Origin: Zingiber officinale
Lineage: Eukaryota; Streptophyta; Magnoliopsida; Zingiberales; Zingiberaceae
NCBI RefSeq assembly: GCF_018446385.1
Contig: NC_055986.1
Span: 79,755,659-79,819,658, forward strand
DNA length: 64,000 nucleotides
Reading direction: 5' to 3'
Below are positions 42,394 to 54,106 of the stretch, one piece after another; positions within the stretch are counted from its first letter, which is position 1, and each line of letters starts with the position of its first letter. The notes beneath the pieces are model-generated. The model was not told where the DNA came from. It searched no databases and saw only the letters and a program-made list of their open reading frames with translations. The position numbers and the translations under genes were made by a program.

Positions 42394-44098
42394 ATGACGT
42401 CGAATATGAACACCTTCTCCTTGCGATCTGTCATCGAGAAGGACAAGCTCACCGGAGCAAACTTCCTGGACTAGTATAGGAACCTGAGAATAGTTCTCAC
42501 CCAAGAACGTAAACTGTATGTTCTGGAGCAGCCCATTCCGGAGGCTCCTCCTGCCACTACCCCGCGAGCTGACAGAGATGCTTTCAAGAAGCATCAAGAT
42601 GACGCATTAGATGTGTCTTGTCTAATGCTCGCGGCCATGAACTCTGAGCTTTAGAAGCAACACGAGTTAATGGGCGCTTACGATATGGTTGAACATCTTC
42701 GTCAGCTGTATCAAGGTCAAGCGAGGCATGAGAGATTTGAGATCTCAAGGGCACTATTTCAGTGCAAGATGTCAGACGGGGCTCCAGTAGGCCCATATGT
42801 ACTCAAAATGATTAGGTACATAGAGAACCTACAAAGGTTGGGGTTCCCTCTTGGCCAAGAGCTGGCTACTGACCTAATCTTGCAATCCTTGCCGGATAGC
42901 TACAGTCAATTCGTTCTAAACTACAATATGAACGAGATTGACAAGCCACTGCCTGAGTATGAACTGCTGAGCTAAACCTTAAGAAGGCTAAGCCCAACAC
43001 TGTTCTGATGGTTCAGAAACATAAGGGCAAGGGAAAGCCCAAAGGCAAGGGAAAGTCCCAAGCCAAGGGAAAAGGCAACGCACTGAAGCCTAAAGGAGGG
43101 GTTGCCAAGGATGCTACCTGCTTCCACTGCGGTCAGACCGGGCACTGGAAGAGGAACTGCAAGGTATACTTGGAGGATCTTAAGAAGAAGCGAAGTGAGA
43201 CTTCCACTTCAGGTATATATGTTATAGAAGTCAATCTATCTATTTCTACATCATGGGTATTAGATACTGGATGTGCTTCTCACATTTGTACTGATGTGCA
43301 GGCGCTGAGAAATAGTAGGGCATTGACAAAGGGCGAGGTGGACCTACGAGTAGGCAATGGAGCACGGGTTGCTGCTGTTGCTGTAGGGACTTACTTTCTA
43401 TCTCTGCCCTCTAGGCTTGTACTAGAGTTAGTGGATTGTTGTTATGTGCCTGCATTAACTAAGAACATTATATCAGTTTCTTGTTTGGACAAGAAAGGTT
43501 TCTCGTTTACTATAAAGAACAAATGTTGTTCCGTCTATTTAAATGATATATTCTATTATAGTGCACCTCTGATAAACGGACTCTATATTCTAGACCTTGA
43601 GAGCCCTATCTATAACATAAATACTAAGAGGTTCAAGTCAAATGACATGAACCAAACCTACCTCTAGCACTATCGCTTAGGTCATATAAATGACAAGCGC
43701 TTATCCCAGCTCCATAAGGATGGTTTGCTGGACTCATTTGATTTTGAATCATATGAGATATGCGAGTCATGCCTACGAGGCAAGATGACCAAGACTCCCT
43801 TTAGTGGGCACAGCGAGAGAGCGACTGATTTGTTAGGAATTATACATAGTGATGTATGTGGCCCTTTCAATGTCGCTGCTAGAGGTGGTTATAGGTACTT
43901 CATCACATTTACTGATGACTTCAGTAGATATGGTTATGTGTACTTGATGACACATAAGTCTGAATCCTTTGAAAAGTTCAAAGAATTCAAGAATGAAGTA
44001 CAGAACCAGCTTGGCAAGAGTATTAAGATACTTCGATCCGATCGAGGTGGAGAATACCTTAGCCATGAGTTCTGTGACTAACTAGCTGAGTGTAGGAT
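42394..44098 (+). pseudogene. Gag, protease and 5' integrase of copia E (stops, deletion, then interrupted by F)
   Basis: The start ATG at 42394 (MTSNMNTFSL) matches the intact gag start of G. In-frame stops are at codon 27 (TAG, 42472), codon 87 (TAG, 42652), 43665 (TAG replacing Trp in the LWHYRLGH region) and about 44080. A 13-base net loss near 42955 shifts the frame. Recognisable parts: UBN2-type gag (MGAYDMVEHLRQLYQGQARH), zinc knuckle CFHCGQTGHWKRNC (43119-43160), protease WVLDTGCASHICT (about 43250), integrase zinc cysteines CESCLRGK, HSDVCGPF and SDRGGEYLS. Integrase continues after the 12.7 kb interruption at 56850. Confidence 0.9.
44094..44098. repeat. Target-site duplication of solo LTR F
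   Basis: AGGAT here and GGGAT at 56845-56849 (4 of 5 match). The uninterrupted site in related integrase genes reads GTGTGGGATCCTATCCC or close to it. Confidence 0.75.
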
Positions 44099-44278
44099 TG
44101 TAACACCCACAAAATTATAAGATAAGTATATGGGTGTTATTTGCTTTAGAGCATAAAAGAAGAATCAAAAGAAAAAGAAATAAGAGAAATAAAAATAAGA
44201 GGTGAAGGTTTGAACCTTGAACCTCTCACAAAGGATAGAAATAAAGTTATGTATGATAACCACTAGGATAATGAATAA

Positions 44279-44283
44279 CATAT
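44279..44283. repeat. Target-site duplication of copia G
   Basis: CATAT here and CATAT at 53477-53481, a perfect match, within solo LTR F. Confidence 0.92.
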
Positions 44284-46104
44284 TGTTGGGTTTTTCGGGC
44301 CGCGAAAACCGCTTTTCGCGTCGCGGAAACCCCGAATCGCCCAAGCCACGGATCTCGTGCAAGGTAAAATCGAACGAAAATACGAGTACGAGTTTGAAAA
44401 ACTTTAATCTACAGTAGATCTACATAAGGATAAACCATTTATACCTTTGTAGCGAAGCCCTTCGCAATCCCGCTTGTCCTTGGTTCGCCGGATCTCAAAA
44501 GTGTCAAAGTAGACACTTCTCTATTTGTATCCAGACAAGCAAGAGATGGAGAAGAAACCATAGAGTGTGCTAGCACTCAAGTAAGGTCTCGGCAAGAAGG
44601 AGAAGAGGGAGAGAAGAATTGTGAGCAAGAGGAAGAAGATGAAAATCAATTAGCCTTGAATGAAAAATAAAACATTCATTTTACACTCAAAGTGGCCGAC
44701 CACATTAAACCTTGTAACCCCCATGGAATATCAAGAGTCACAACTCTTGGTAACTCCCATGAGGTGGCATTTGGTCAAGTCAAACTTGACCAAATGAAGA
44801 GGCCTTGATGATGTGGCATTGGTCAAGTCAAAGTCAAGTCAAAAACATGACTCTTCATCTTCCTACTTAAGTCAAGTCAAACTTGACCACTTCTATCCCT
44901 TGGTTGATCTAATCTAACCATTGGTTCAAGTCAATTTTAATTTAATGAATCTCTATTCATTGAATTAAATTAATTAAATGAGTCTAAGTCCAAATTAGAC
45001 TCACTTAACACATGAACCAACTTGAGTCCAACTCAATTATCCTACTTTGGATTACTCTTAATCCAATTAGGTTCATCATATGAACGTAATCATTTAGGTT
45101 CATCAAATGAACCTAGTCTCCATCTATTTGCCCTTAGTGTGTGACCCTATAGGTTCTTGTAACGTTGGCAATGCCCCTAAACTCATTTAGGAGCATCTTA
45201 TGAGCGGTATCTAGCAACACATCATTACTACCCAAGTTACAAGAATGTCGAGATCCGACATCACCTTGTGACTACTAATTGTGACTCCTCACAACATGTG
45301 ACATTGTCCTTCTATCCTAGACATCTAGATTGATCAATATGAGGCATAGACCGTGTCATCCTCTAATCAATCTAAATCTTGAACTCCAAGTAGACTCACT
45401 CGATCAAATGAGCTCAACATCTAATGTTGACTCATTTGGGCATGGCCATGCACTTCGTGGTCTCACTCTATCAAGAATAGCGATGTCGCTCCCGTCATAT
45501 GGGAGGGATAGATCCCATCTACATCACTCACATCCCTCTGCATAATTCGTTATATACCCAGTAATCACCTTTATAGTCCACCCTGTTACGGGTGACGTTT
45601 GACGAAACCAAAGTACATAACTCCTTATGTAGGGATCCATGGTGACTTCAGGTCAAAGGACTAATAGTCATACTAATAGCCACATGAGAAAGTATATGAC
45701 ACTCATATAACGATCCATGATACTTTCTCATGGCGGGTCATTCAGTATACATTCTCTAATGCATACCCATGTGTCAGCTTGATATCTCTATATCCATGAC
45801 TTGTGAGATCAAGTCATCGAGCTGACCTACATGCTAGTCTTATTGTATTAACATTGTCCCTGAATGTTAATACTCGACTAGGAATGATTTAGAGTATTGT
45901 TCCCTATATCATCTCACTATCGATTCAACTAATCCATTGATATAGGTATGAACCTTCTACTCAAGGACGCTATTATTCTTAGTCTATTTGGCACTAATAC
46001 AAATAAGTATAATAACCAAACAAATGCCTTTATTAATATACAAGAATATGATACAATGAGTCCATACAATCATCAAATGATTGGCTCTAGGGCTCTAACT
46101 AACA
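44284..46104 (-). repeat. 3' LTR of copia G (1821 bp)
   Basis: Plus-strand TGTTGGGTTTTTCGGGCCGC at 44284, ...CTAACTAACA at 46104. It retains the GC-rich terminal segment (CGCGAAAACCGCTTTTCGCG) that is deleted from the 5' LTR. Confidence 0.93.
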
Positions 46105-46118
46105 ATCTCCCACTAGCA

Positions 46119-48416
46119 CTAGTGCCAATCAGTATAGGCTCTAAGGCCTAATGACCTAGTATGACCATCATGCTTCCTCTGTGCCAAAGCCTTGGTCAAG
46201 GGATCTGCGATGTTAGCTTCTGTAGGTACTCTGCAAATCTTCACATCTCCTCTATCGATAATCTCTCGAATGAGATGGAAGCGCCGTAGTATGTGCTTGG
46301 TCATTGGTGTGAGCGAGGTTCCTTCGTCATGCTATAGCTCCATTGTTGTCACAATAGAGCTCAAGCGGTTCAGCGATGCTAGGAACCACCCCAAGTTCGA
46401 TGATGAACTTGCGGATCTAATCGCCTCCTTTGCGCCTCGATGCGCAATGTACTCAACTTCATTGTAGAATCACTCGTATCCGCTTGAACTCTTCCGACAA
46501 GCACCACCATTAATGCAAAATACGAACCCCGACTGCGATCTATAGTCATCCTGGTCGGTCTGGAAGCTAGCATCACTGTAACCCTTTACAGCTAGCTCAT
46601 CATTGCCTCCATATATCAAGAAATATTCTTTAGTTCTTCTTAAGTACTTAAGAATATTCTTGACCGCTATCCAGTGACTTTCACCTGGATTTGACTGGTA
46701 TCTGCTCGTCATGCTCAAAGCATACGAGACATCAGGTCGAGTACATAGCATGGCGTACATGATCGATCCTACGGCTGAGGCATAAGGGATCTGATCCATG
46801 CGGTCTCTCTCCTCTCTAGAAGAGGGACTTTGAGTCTTCGAAAGACTCATGCCGTGTGACATCGGCAGAAATCCCTTCTTGGAGTTCTGCATGACAAACC
46901 GAAGAAGTACCTTGTCAATGTATGTACTCTGACTTAGGCCAAGCAATCTCTTAGATCTATCTCTATAGATCTGTATCCCTAGAATGCGGGATGCCTCACC
47001 TAAGTCCTTCATTGAGAAGCAACTCCCTAGCCAGGTCTTGACAGACTGAAGCATAGGGATGTCCTTCCCAATGAGTAGTATGTCATCCACATATAATATG
47101 AGGAAGACAACTATGTTCCCTACAACCTTCTTGTAGACACAAGGCTCATCTTCGTTCTTGATGAAACCAAACTGTTTGATCGCATCATCGAATCGAAGAT
47201 TCCAGCTCCGAGAAGCTTGCTTTAGTCCATAAATGGACCTATGCATACTTACTAGTATCTTGTGGATCTACAAAACCCTCGGGTTGTATCATGTACACAT
47301 CCTCAGTAGGTTTCCATTCGAAACGCGGTTTTGACATCCATCCGCCATATCTCATAGTCATGGTAGGTGCAATAGCATGATCCGAATGGACTTAAACATC
47401 GCCACTGGAGTAAAGGTTTCATCATAGTCAATACCATGAATCTGCTTGAAACCTTTAGCTACCAAGCGACCCTTATAGATAAGTCCATCCATGTCAGTCT
47501 TTCTCTTAAAGACCCACTTGCACCCAATGGGTTTTACCCCTTCAGGTGGATCAACCAAAGTCCATACTTGGTTGGTGTACATGGATTTTATCTCGGATCT
47601 CATGGCTTCTAGCCATTTCTCAGAATCTGGTCTCATCACAGCTTCTTGATAGGTGGTAGGCTCATCCTCTATGAGCACAATGTCATCATGGTCAGACAAG
47701 AGAAATGAGTATCTCTCAGGCTGACGACGTACCCTATCAGACCTGCGAAGAGGTATGTCTACATGAACCGGTTGTTGTTCCTCAACTCCTTGTGGAACAA
47801 CATCATCCACAACACTTTGTAGTTCCAGTTCAATTTCCATCGTGGCATGAGTGCTATTGTTCGCATCTTGAATTTCTTCAAGATCGAACGCGCTCCCACT
47901 AGTCTTTCTAGAAACAAAGTCCCTTTCTAGAAAGACCCCAGTCTTTGCCACAACTACCTTGTGCTGACTGGGAATGTAGAAGTAATATCCCTTAGTTTCC
48001 TTGGGATATCCGATGAAATAGCACTTGTCGGATTTGGGTCCTAATTTGTCTGAGACTTGACGTCGTACGTAAGCCTCACAACCCCAAATCCTCATGAAAG
48101 ACACCTGGGCATCTCTCCCAGTCCATATCCTATATGGTGTCTTTATCACGGCCTTTGATGGAACTCGATTGAGTATGAAAGCTGCCGTGTCTAGAGCATA
48201 TCCCCATAGATATGTTGGAAGATCTGTGTGACTCATCATAGATCGTACCATATCTAATAATGTACGATTCCTCCTTTCGGATACACCATTCCACTGTGGT
48301 GTTTCAGGAGGAGTGAGTTGAGATAAAATCCCACACTCAGCTAAGTAGTCACGAAACTCATGGCTTAAGTATTCACCACCTCGATCTGATCGAAGTACCT
48401 TAATACTCTTGCCAAG
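46119..48416 (-). pseudogene. Integrase 3' part, RT and RNase H of copia G (frame broken)
   Basis: 48251-47358 is open and runs from the integrase core end (MVRSMMSHTDLPTYLWGY) through the C-terminal domain to the first half of RT (GCKWVFKRKTDMDGLIYKG, GIDYDETFTPVAMFKSIR). 47246-46470 carries RT motif YVDDILLIG and RNase H GYSDASFQTDQDDYRSQSG. 46304-46119 is the RNase H end (DPLTKALAQRKHDGHTRSL). The breaks at 47246-47358 and 46304-46470 consist of many losses of one to a few bases relative to D and E. These may be real decay or sequencing error. Confidence 0.88.
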
Positions 48417-50039
48417 CTAGTTCTGTACTTCATTCTTGAATTCTTTGAACTTTTCAAAGGATTCAGACTTATGTGTCATCAAGTACACATAACCGTATCT
48501 ACTGAAATCATCAGTAAATGTGATGAAGTACCTATAACCGCCTCTAGCAGCAACATTGAAAGGGCCACATACATCACTATGTATGAGTCCTAACAAATCA
48601 GTTGCTCTCTCGCTATGCCTACTAAAGAGCGTCTTGGTCATCTTGCCTCGTAGGCATGACTCGCATATCTCATATGATTCAAAATCAAATGAGTCCAGCA
48701 AACCATCCTTATGGAGCTGGGATAAGCGCTTGTCATTTATATGACCTAAGCGATAGTGCCAGAGGTAGGTTTGGTTCATGTCATTTGACTTGAACCTCTT
48801 GGTACTAATGTTATAGATGGGGCTCTCAAGGTCTAGATTATAGAGTCCGTTTATTAGAGGTGCACTACAATAGAACATATCTTTTAAATATACAGAACAA
48901 CATTTGTCTTTTATTATAAAAGAGTATCCTTTCTTGTCTAAACAAGAAACTGAAACTATATTCTTAGTAAGTGCAGGCACATAACAATAATCATCTAAAT
49001 CTAGTACAAGCCCAGAGGGCAGAGATAGCTGATAAGTTCCTACAGCAACAGCAGCAACCCGTGCTCCATTGCCTACTCGTAGGTCCACCTCGCCCTTTGC
49101 CAATGCTCTACTATTTCTCAGCGCCTGCACATCAGTACAAATGTGAGAAGCACATCCAGTATCTAATACCCATGATGTAGAAATAGATAGATTGACTTCT
49201 ATAACATATATACTTGAAGTGGAAGTCTCACTTCGCTTCTTCTTCAGATCCTCCAAGTATACCTTGCAGTTCCTCTTCCAGTGCCCAGTCTGACCGCAAT
49301 GGAAGCAGGTAGCATCCTTGGCGACCCCTCCTTTAGGCTTCAGTGCCTTGCCTTTGCCCTTGGTTTGGGACTTTCCCTTACCTTTGGGCTTGCCCTTGCC
49401 CTTGTGCTTCTGGACCGTCAGAATGGGCTTAACCTTCTTAAGGTTAATCTCAGCAGTTCGTAACATACTAAGTAGCTCGGGCAGTGGCTTGTCAATCTCG
49501 TTCATGTTATAGTTGAGAACGAATTGACTATAGCTATATGGCAAGGACTGCAAGATCAAGTCAGTGGCTAGCTCTTGGCCATGTGGGAACCCCAGTCTTT
49601 GTAGGTTCTCTATGTACCCAATCATCTTGAGTACATAAGGACCTACAGGAGACCCGTCTGACATCTTGCACTGAAACAGTGCCTTCGAGATCTCAAATCT
49701 CTCATGCCTCGCTTGTCCCTGATATAGTTGGCGAAGATGCTCAACCATATCAAAAGCGCCCATCAACTCATGTTGCTTCTGAAGCTCTAAGTTCATGGTC
49801 GTGAGCATTAGACAGGACACATCTAATGCGTCGTCTTGATGCTTCTTGTAAGCATCTTTGTAGGCTCGCGGGGCATTGGCAGGAGGAGCCTCCGGAATGG
49901 GCTGCTCCAGAACGTACAGCTTACGCTCCTGGGTGATAACTATTCTCAAGTTCCTGTACCAGTCTAGGAAATTCGCTCCGTTGAGCTTGTCCTTCGCAAG
50001 GACAGATCGCAGGGAGAAGGAATTCGTGTTCGACGTCAT
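48417..50039 (-). CDS. Gag-protease-integrase N-terminal part of copia G (540 codons, ends at a CAG to TAG stop)
   Basis: The start ATG at 50039 follows the leader. Residues 1-205 are UBN2-type gag (Trp27 intact here). 210-240 is a Lys/Gly repeat stretch (KGKGKPKGKGKSQ). The zinc knuckle CFHCGQTGHWKRNC is at 245-258. Aspartic protease VLDTGCASH is at 291-299. The integrase zinc domain has H428, H433, C459 and C462, HSDVCGPF is near 487-494 (first Asp), and TDDFSRYGYVYLM is at 509-521. The frame ends after KNEVQN, where the codon that is Gln in E (CAG of QNQLGK) is TAG. Restoring that codon would keep the frame open into the next segment by eye only for a short distance. This is the least damaged gag of the family in the window. 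Confidence 0.9.
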   Translation of the reverse strand: MTSNTNSFSLRSVLAKDKLNGANFLDWYRNLRIVITQERKLYVLEQPIPEAPPANAPRAYKDAYKKHQDDALDVSCLMLTTMNLELQKQHELMGAFDMVEHLRQLYQGQARHERFEISKALFQCKMSDGSPVGPYVLKMIGYIENLQRLGFPHGQELATDLILQSLPYSYSQFVLNYNMNEIDKPLPELLSMLRTAEINLKKVKPILTVQKHKGKGKPKGKGKSQTKGKGKALKPKGGVAKDATCFHCGQTGHWKRNCKVYLEDLKKKRSETSTSSIYVIEVNLSISTSWVLDTGCASHICTDVQALRNSRALAKGEVDLRVGNGARVAAVAVGTYQLSLPSGLVLDLDDYCYVPALTKNIVSVSCLDKKGYSFIIKDKCCSVYLKDMFYCSAPLINGLYNLDLESPIYNISTKRFKSNDMNQTYLWHYRLGHINDKRLSQLHKDGLLDSFDFESYEICESCLRGKMTKTLFSRHSERATDLLGLIHSDVCGPFNVAARGGYRYFITFTDDFSRYGYVYLMTHKSESFEKFKEFKNEVQN

Positions 50040-51698
50040 GGTTATCTACAACAGAAAAATTTGCAGAAATAAATATCATATTCATTAAAAATTCATTTAA
50101 TTAGGCCTTTTAATTAAATGATGCTCCCACTGAATTCTATAATTCTTGTGGGACAAGATCCACATCATACTAACACTTGAGTTAGCTTTGGCTAATACGC
50201 CCAAGGCTTAGTATGATCGGTAGGTAACGATTACCAATTACATCTCTATGCAACTCTTGTTTATAGAATCAATATCCGCATTAAAAATCGAGTTAGCTTT
50301 GGCTAATACGCCCGAGAGTTAATATAGATGTGATATTGATCTATCTTTCCAACTATTGGAAGAATGCCTATAGTTGACTCGATCCAACCGACTAACTATG
50401 AATACTCAATCTAATTGAGTTTGTATTCACCCATGCGTTGATAGGCGGGACCAAGATTGTCCCTCCGTATCCTACCAAGATAATATGTATTGCTCTGCTT
50501 TGGCAGATTCAACAATACATATGATCGAGGTAGTGATAGGTATCACGGCACGGTTAGGCATTAGAGTTGAGTCGATTGAGATCTAATCTAATCGAGAAGG
50601 GATGCATCTTGTGCATGACTTAGATCTAATCTAATCGCAAGGGTGCAACATGTGCACGACTTAGATCTAATCTAATCGTAAGGCACTAATTAATTAACTA
50701 CTTAGTAAATATGCATCACATACACAAGCAATTAATTAATCTATTTGTGATTTAGTCATGGCCCTACTACGATCTTCTCAAGCAAATGAGAAGATCAATT
50801 GGTCAACCTAGGGTCAACAGCTTCTTCAAGCTACTCCCTTTGACCACCTTGTGTTGCTCGTGCCCGCCTCGGAACTCCGTCTCGTGTGGACCCTCCACCG
50901 CTCCAATTTGTACATTACAATTTGAAACTCAAGTTACATTCGAGTCTAGATCTAATTTACAACAAGAAAATAAGATAAGGCACGACCCGCAGGTCGCAAA
51001 TATAATACAACACTCGCAAACACACAACGGCACATAGGCCGTATTATGAATTACAACACAACCAATCATATTGGGCTTTGGGCCATGACTATCACAAATT
51101 AATATATAATTCAAAATTATATATTTTTCATAATTTTCTATAATTTTAAAATTAATTTTTACAATTTTTACGAATAAAATTTCCCGGCGGTCCCGTTTAG
51201 CGATTTTGGGCGCAATCGCGGAACGGATCCCCTTGCGGGGCCCAGGGGCATCGCCCCTACCCGCGATCTAACCATCGCGAGGGTTCCTTTGCGATCCAAC
51301 AGCGCCTAAACCCGCTGTCCCAAAACGATTTGGGTCGAGACATTGCCGTTTCGGAAAAATCTTCCCGGCGGGTTCGTTTTTAGCGATTTCGGGTGCGATC
51401 GCGGAGCAAATCCCCTTGCGGGGTTAGGGGAAGTACCCCTACCCACGATCTAACCATCGTGAGTTGCTCCTTTGCGATCTAATGGCACCCAAGCCCGCTG
51501 TCCCAAATGGATTTGGGGCAAAACGAAGCCGGTTTTGAAAGATCTTTCCGGTAGCCGAAGCCTACAAGTGCCGAGACACTTGTGCTTCGCTTCTACGAAA
51601 AATTACCCATAAAATCATAAAAAACTAATTTTTACAGAAAATCACAGAAGGTTTTATTTTTCATAAAAATAAAAATAAACTCGTACAAGCCTTGCACG
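50040..51698 (-). other. Leader of copia G with tandemly doubled structured segment
   Basis: A 1.66 kb leader. The GC-rich hairpin segment is present twice (51181-51363 and 51364-51556, period 181 bp), but once in D and E. The 30-bp GAGTTAGCTTTGGCTAATACGCCC repeat (plus-strand view) occurs at about 50181 and 50290. Three GATCTAATCTAATCG units lie at 50580-50680. No ORF. Confidence 0.82.
51181..51556. repeat. 181-bp tandem duplication in copia G leader
   Basis: CCCGGCGG begins at 51183 and at 51364. Both copies run through CCCCTTGCGGGG, the TACCC-CGATCTAACCATCG block and the CCCGCTGTCCCAAA block. The copies have diverged noticeably. Confidence 0.88.
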
Positions 51699-51712
51699 TG
51701 GCTCTGATACCA
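51699..51712 (-). promoter_or_regulatory. Primer binding site of copia G
   Basis: TGGTATCAGAGCCA on the minus strand, one base inside the LTR end. Initiator-Met type. Confidence 0.9.
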
Positions 51713-51713
51713 C

Positions 51714-53476
51714 TGTTGGGTTTTTCGGGCAAGGTAAAACCGAACGAAAATACGAGTACGAGTTTGAAAAACTTTAATCTACAGTAGATCTACATAAGGA
51801 TAAACCATTTATACCTTTGTAGCGAAGCCCTTCGCAATCCCGCTTGTCCTTGGTTCGCCGGATCTCAAAAGTGTCAAAGTAGACACTTCTCTATTTGTAT
51901 CCACACAAGCAAGAGATGGAGAAGAAACCTTAGAGTGTGCTAGCACTCAAGTAAGGTCTCGGCAAGAAGGAGAAGAGGGAGAGAAGAATTGTGAGCAAGA
52001 GGAAGAAGATGAAAATCAATTAGCCTTGAATGAAAAATAAAACATTCATTTTACACTCAAAGTGGCCGGCCACATTAAACCTTGTAACCCCCATGGAATA
52101 TCAAGAGTCACAACTCTTGGTAACTCCCATGAGGTGGCATTTGGTCAAGTCAAACTTGACCAAATGAAGAAGCCTTGATGATGTGGCATTGGTCAAGTCA
52201 AAGTCAAGTCAAAAACATGACTCTTCATCTTCCTACTTAAGTCAAGTCAAACTTGACCACTTCTATCCCTTGGTTGATCTAATCTAACCATTGGTTCAAG
52301 CCAATTTTAATTTAATGAATCTCTATTCATTGAATTAAATTAATTAAATGAGTCTAAGTCCAAATTAGACTCACTTAACACATGAACCAACTTGAGTCCA
52401 ACTCAATTATCCTACTTTGGATTACTCTTAATCCAATTTGGTTCATCATATGAACCTAATCATTTAGGTTCATCAAATGAACCTAGTCTCCATCTATTTG
52501 CCCTTAGTGTGTGACCCTATAGGTTCTTGTAACGTTGGCAATGCCCCTAAACTCATTTAGGAGCATAAGTAATGAGCGGTATCTAGCAACACATCATTAC
52601 TACCCAAGTTACAAGAATGTTGAGATCCAACATCACCTTGTGACTACTAATTGTGACTCCTCACAATATGTGACATTGTCCTTCTATCCTAGACATCTAG
52701 ATTGATCAATATGAGGCATAGACCGTGTCATCCTCTAATCAATCTAAATCTTGAACTCCAAGTAGACTCACTCGATCAAATGAGCTCAACATCTAATGTT
52801 GACTCATTTGGGCATGGCCATGCACTTAGTGGTCTCACTCTATCAAGAATATTGATGTCGCTCCCGTCATATGGGAGGGATAGATCCCATCTACATCACT
52901 CACATCCCTCTGCATAATTCGTTATATACCCAGTAATCGCCTTTATAGTCCACCCAGTTACGGGTGACGTTTGACGAAACCAAAGTACATAACTCCTTAT
53001 GTAGGGATCCATGGTGACTTCAGGTCAGAGGACTAATAGTCATACTAATAGCCACATGAGAAAGTATATGACACTCATATAACGATCCATGATACTTTCT
53101 CATGGCGGGTCATTCAGTATACATTCTCTAATGCATACCCATGTGTCAGCTTGATATCTCTATATCCATGACTTGTGAGATCAAGTCATCGAGCTGACCT
53201 ACATGCTAGTCTTATTGTATTAACATTGTCCCTGAATGTTAATACTCGACTAGGAATGATTTAGAGTATTGTTCCCTATATCATCTCACTATCGATTCAA
53301 CTAATCGATTGATATAGGTATGAACCTTCTACTCAAGGACGCTATTATACTTAGTCTATTTGGCACTAATACAAATAAGTATAATAATCAAACAAATGCC
53401 TTTATTAATATACAAGAATATGATACAATGAGTCCATACAATCATCAAATGATTGGCTCTAGGGCTCTAACTAACA
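51714..53476 (-). repeat. 5' LTR of copia G (1763 bp, internal deletion)
   Basis: Near-identical to 44284-46104, but at 51730 the sequence jumps from TTTTTCGGGC to AAGGTAAAA, losing about 60 bp of the GC-rich terminal segment (R/U5 side). Confidence 0.92.
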
Positions 53477-54106
53477 CATATGAATGGAAAATGATGGGAA
53501 TTGTAGTTAAAAGTGAGGATATGATTAAGTGAGGGAACAAGAGAAAATCAAATAGGTTTATTCCTCTTGTTTACCTCTTGGTTAAGAAAAGGAGTAAGCA
53601 AAAGACAAGTTGTCTTTCTTCCTTTTCCTTCTCTATTTTTGTGGAGTTTAAGAGAATAATGAAGAGAAGAATTAAGGGAAAGGAATGAGGACATATTCTC
53701 ATTAGAAAAATACATGCATGAATTAAGGAAAAAGGGAAGCAAAGTTCATCTTTGTATCTTCCACCCACCTAGCATAAAAAGGAAAGAAAGGAAAGGATTT
53801 CATTTTTCTTCCTTCTCCCTCACCATTGCTGAAACTAGAAGCCCTCCTCCCTCATCTCCACAAGCCAAGTTTAGCTTTCTCCCTAAGAGGAAACTAAATT
53901 ACAAGAAGGAGCCTTCAAGGTGCACCCTTCCAAGCAAGAGAAATCAAAAGGAGTGCTAGCCTCCTTCCTCTTCACCAAGGGTACCATTTCTTTAAGGATT
54001 AACAAGGGAACACTAGGTAAGATTCCCCTCACCTGTGGTACAATAGTTTATATGGTTTTCCATGAAGGTAGATCGCTTAAAAACCTAAGGTTTGCTTTAT
54101 GAGAAT

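Larger units (their letters stand above)
44284..53476 (-). mobile_element. Ty1/copia element G, complete, youngest of the nest
   Basis: Minus strand. 5' LTR 53476-51714, PBS 51712-51699, leader, gag-protease-integrase ORF (50039-48417), rest of pol (48416-46119), purine tract and 3' LTR 46104-44284. Perfect CATAT target duplication. The LTRs look very similar apart from a ~60-bp deletion near the PBS-proximal end of the 5' LTR. It has one nonsense codon in integrase and small deletions in RT/RNase H, so it is near-intact but dead as read. Confidence 0.93.

Noticed and set aside
53714..54102. Small ORFs of 60-81 codons in solo LTR F
   Set aside because: Short, overlapping, no domain; they lie just after a TATA-like site in LTR sequence and may be leader sequence only.
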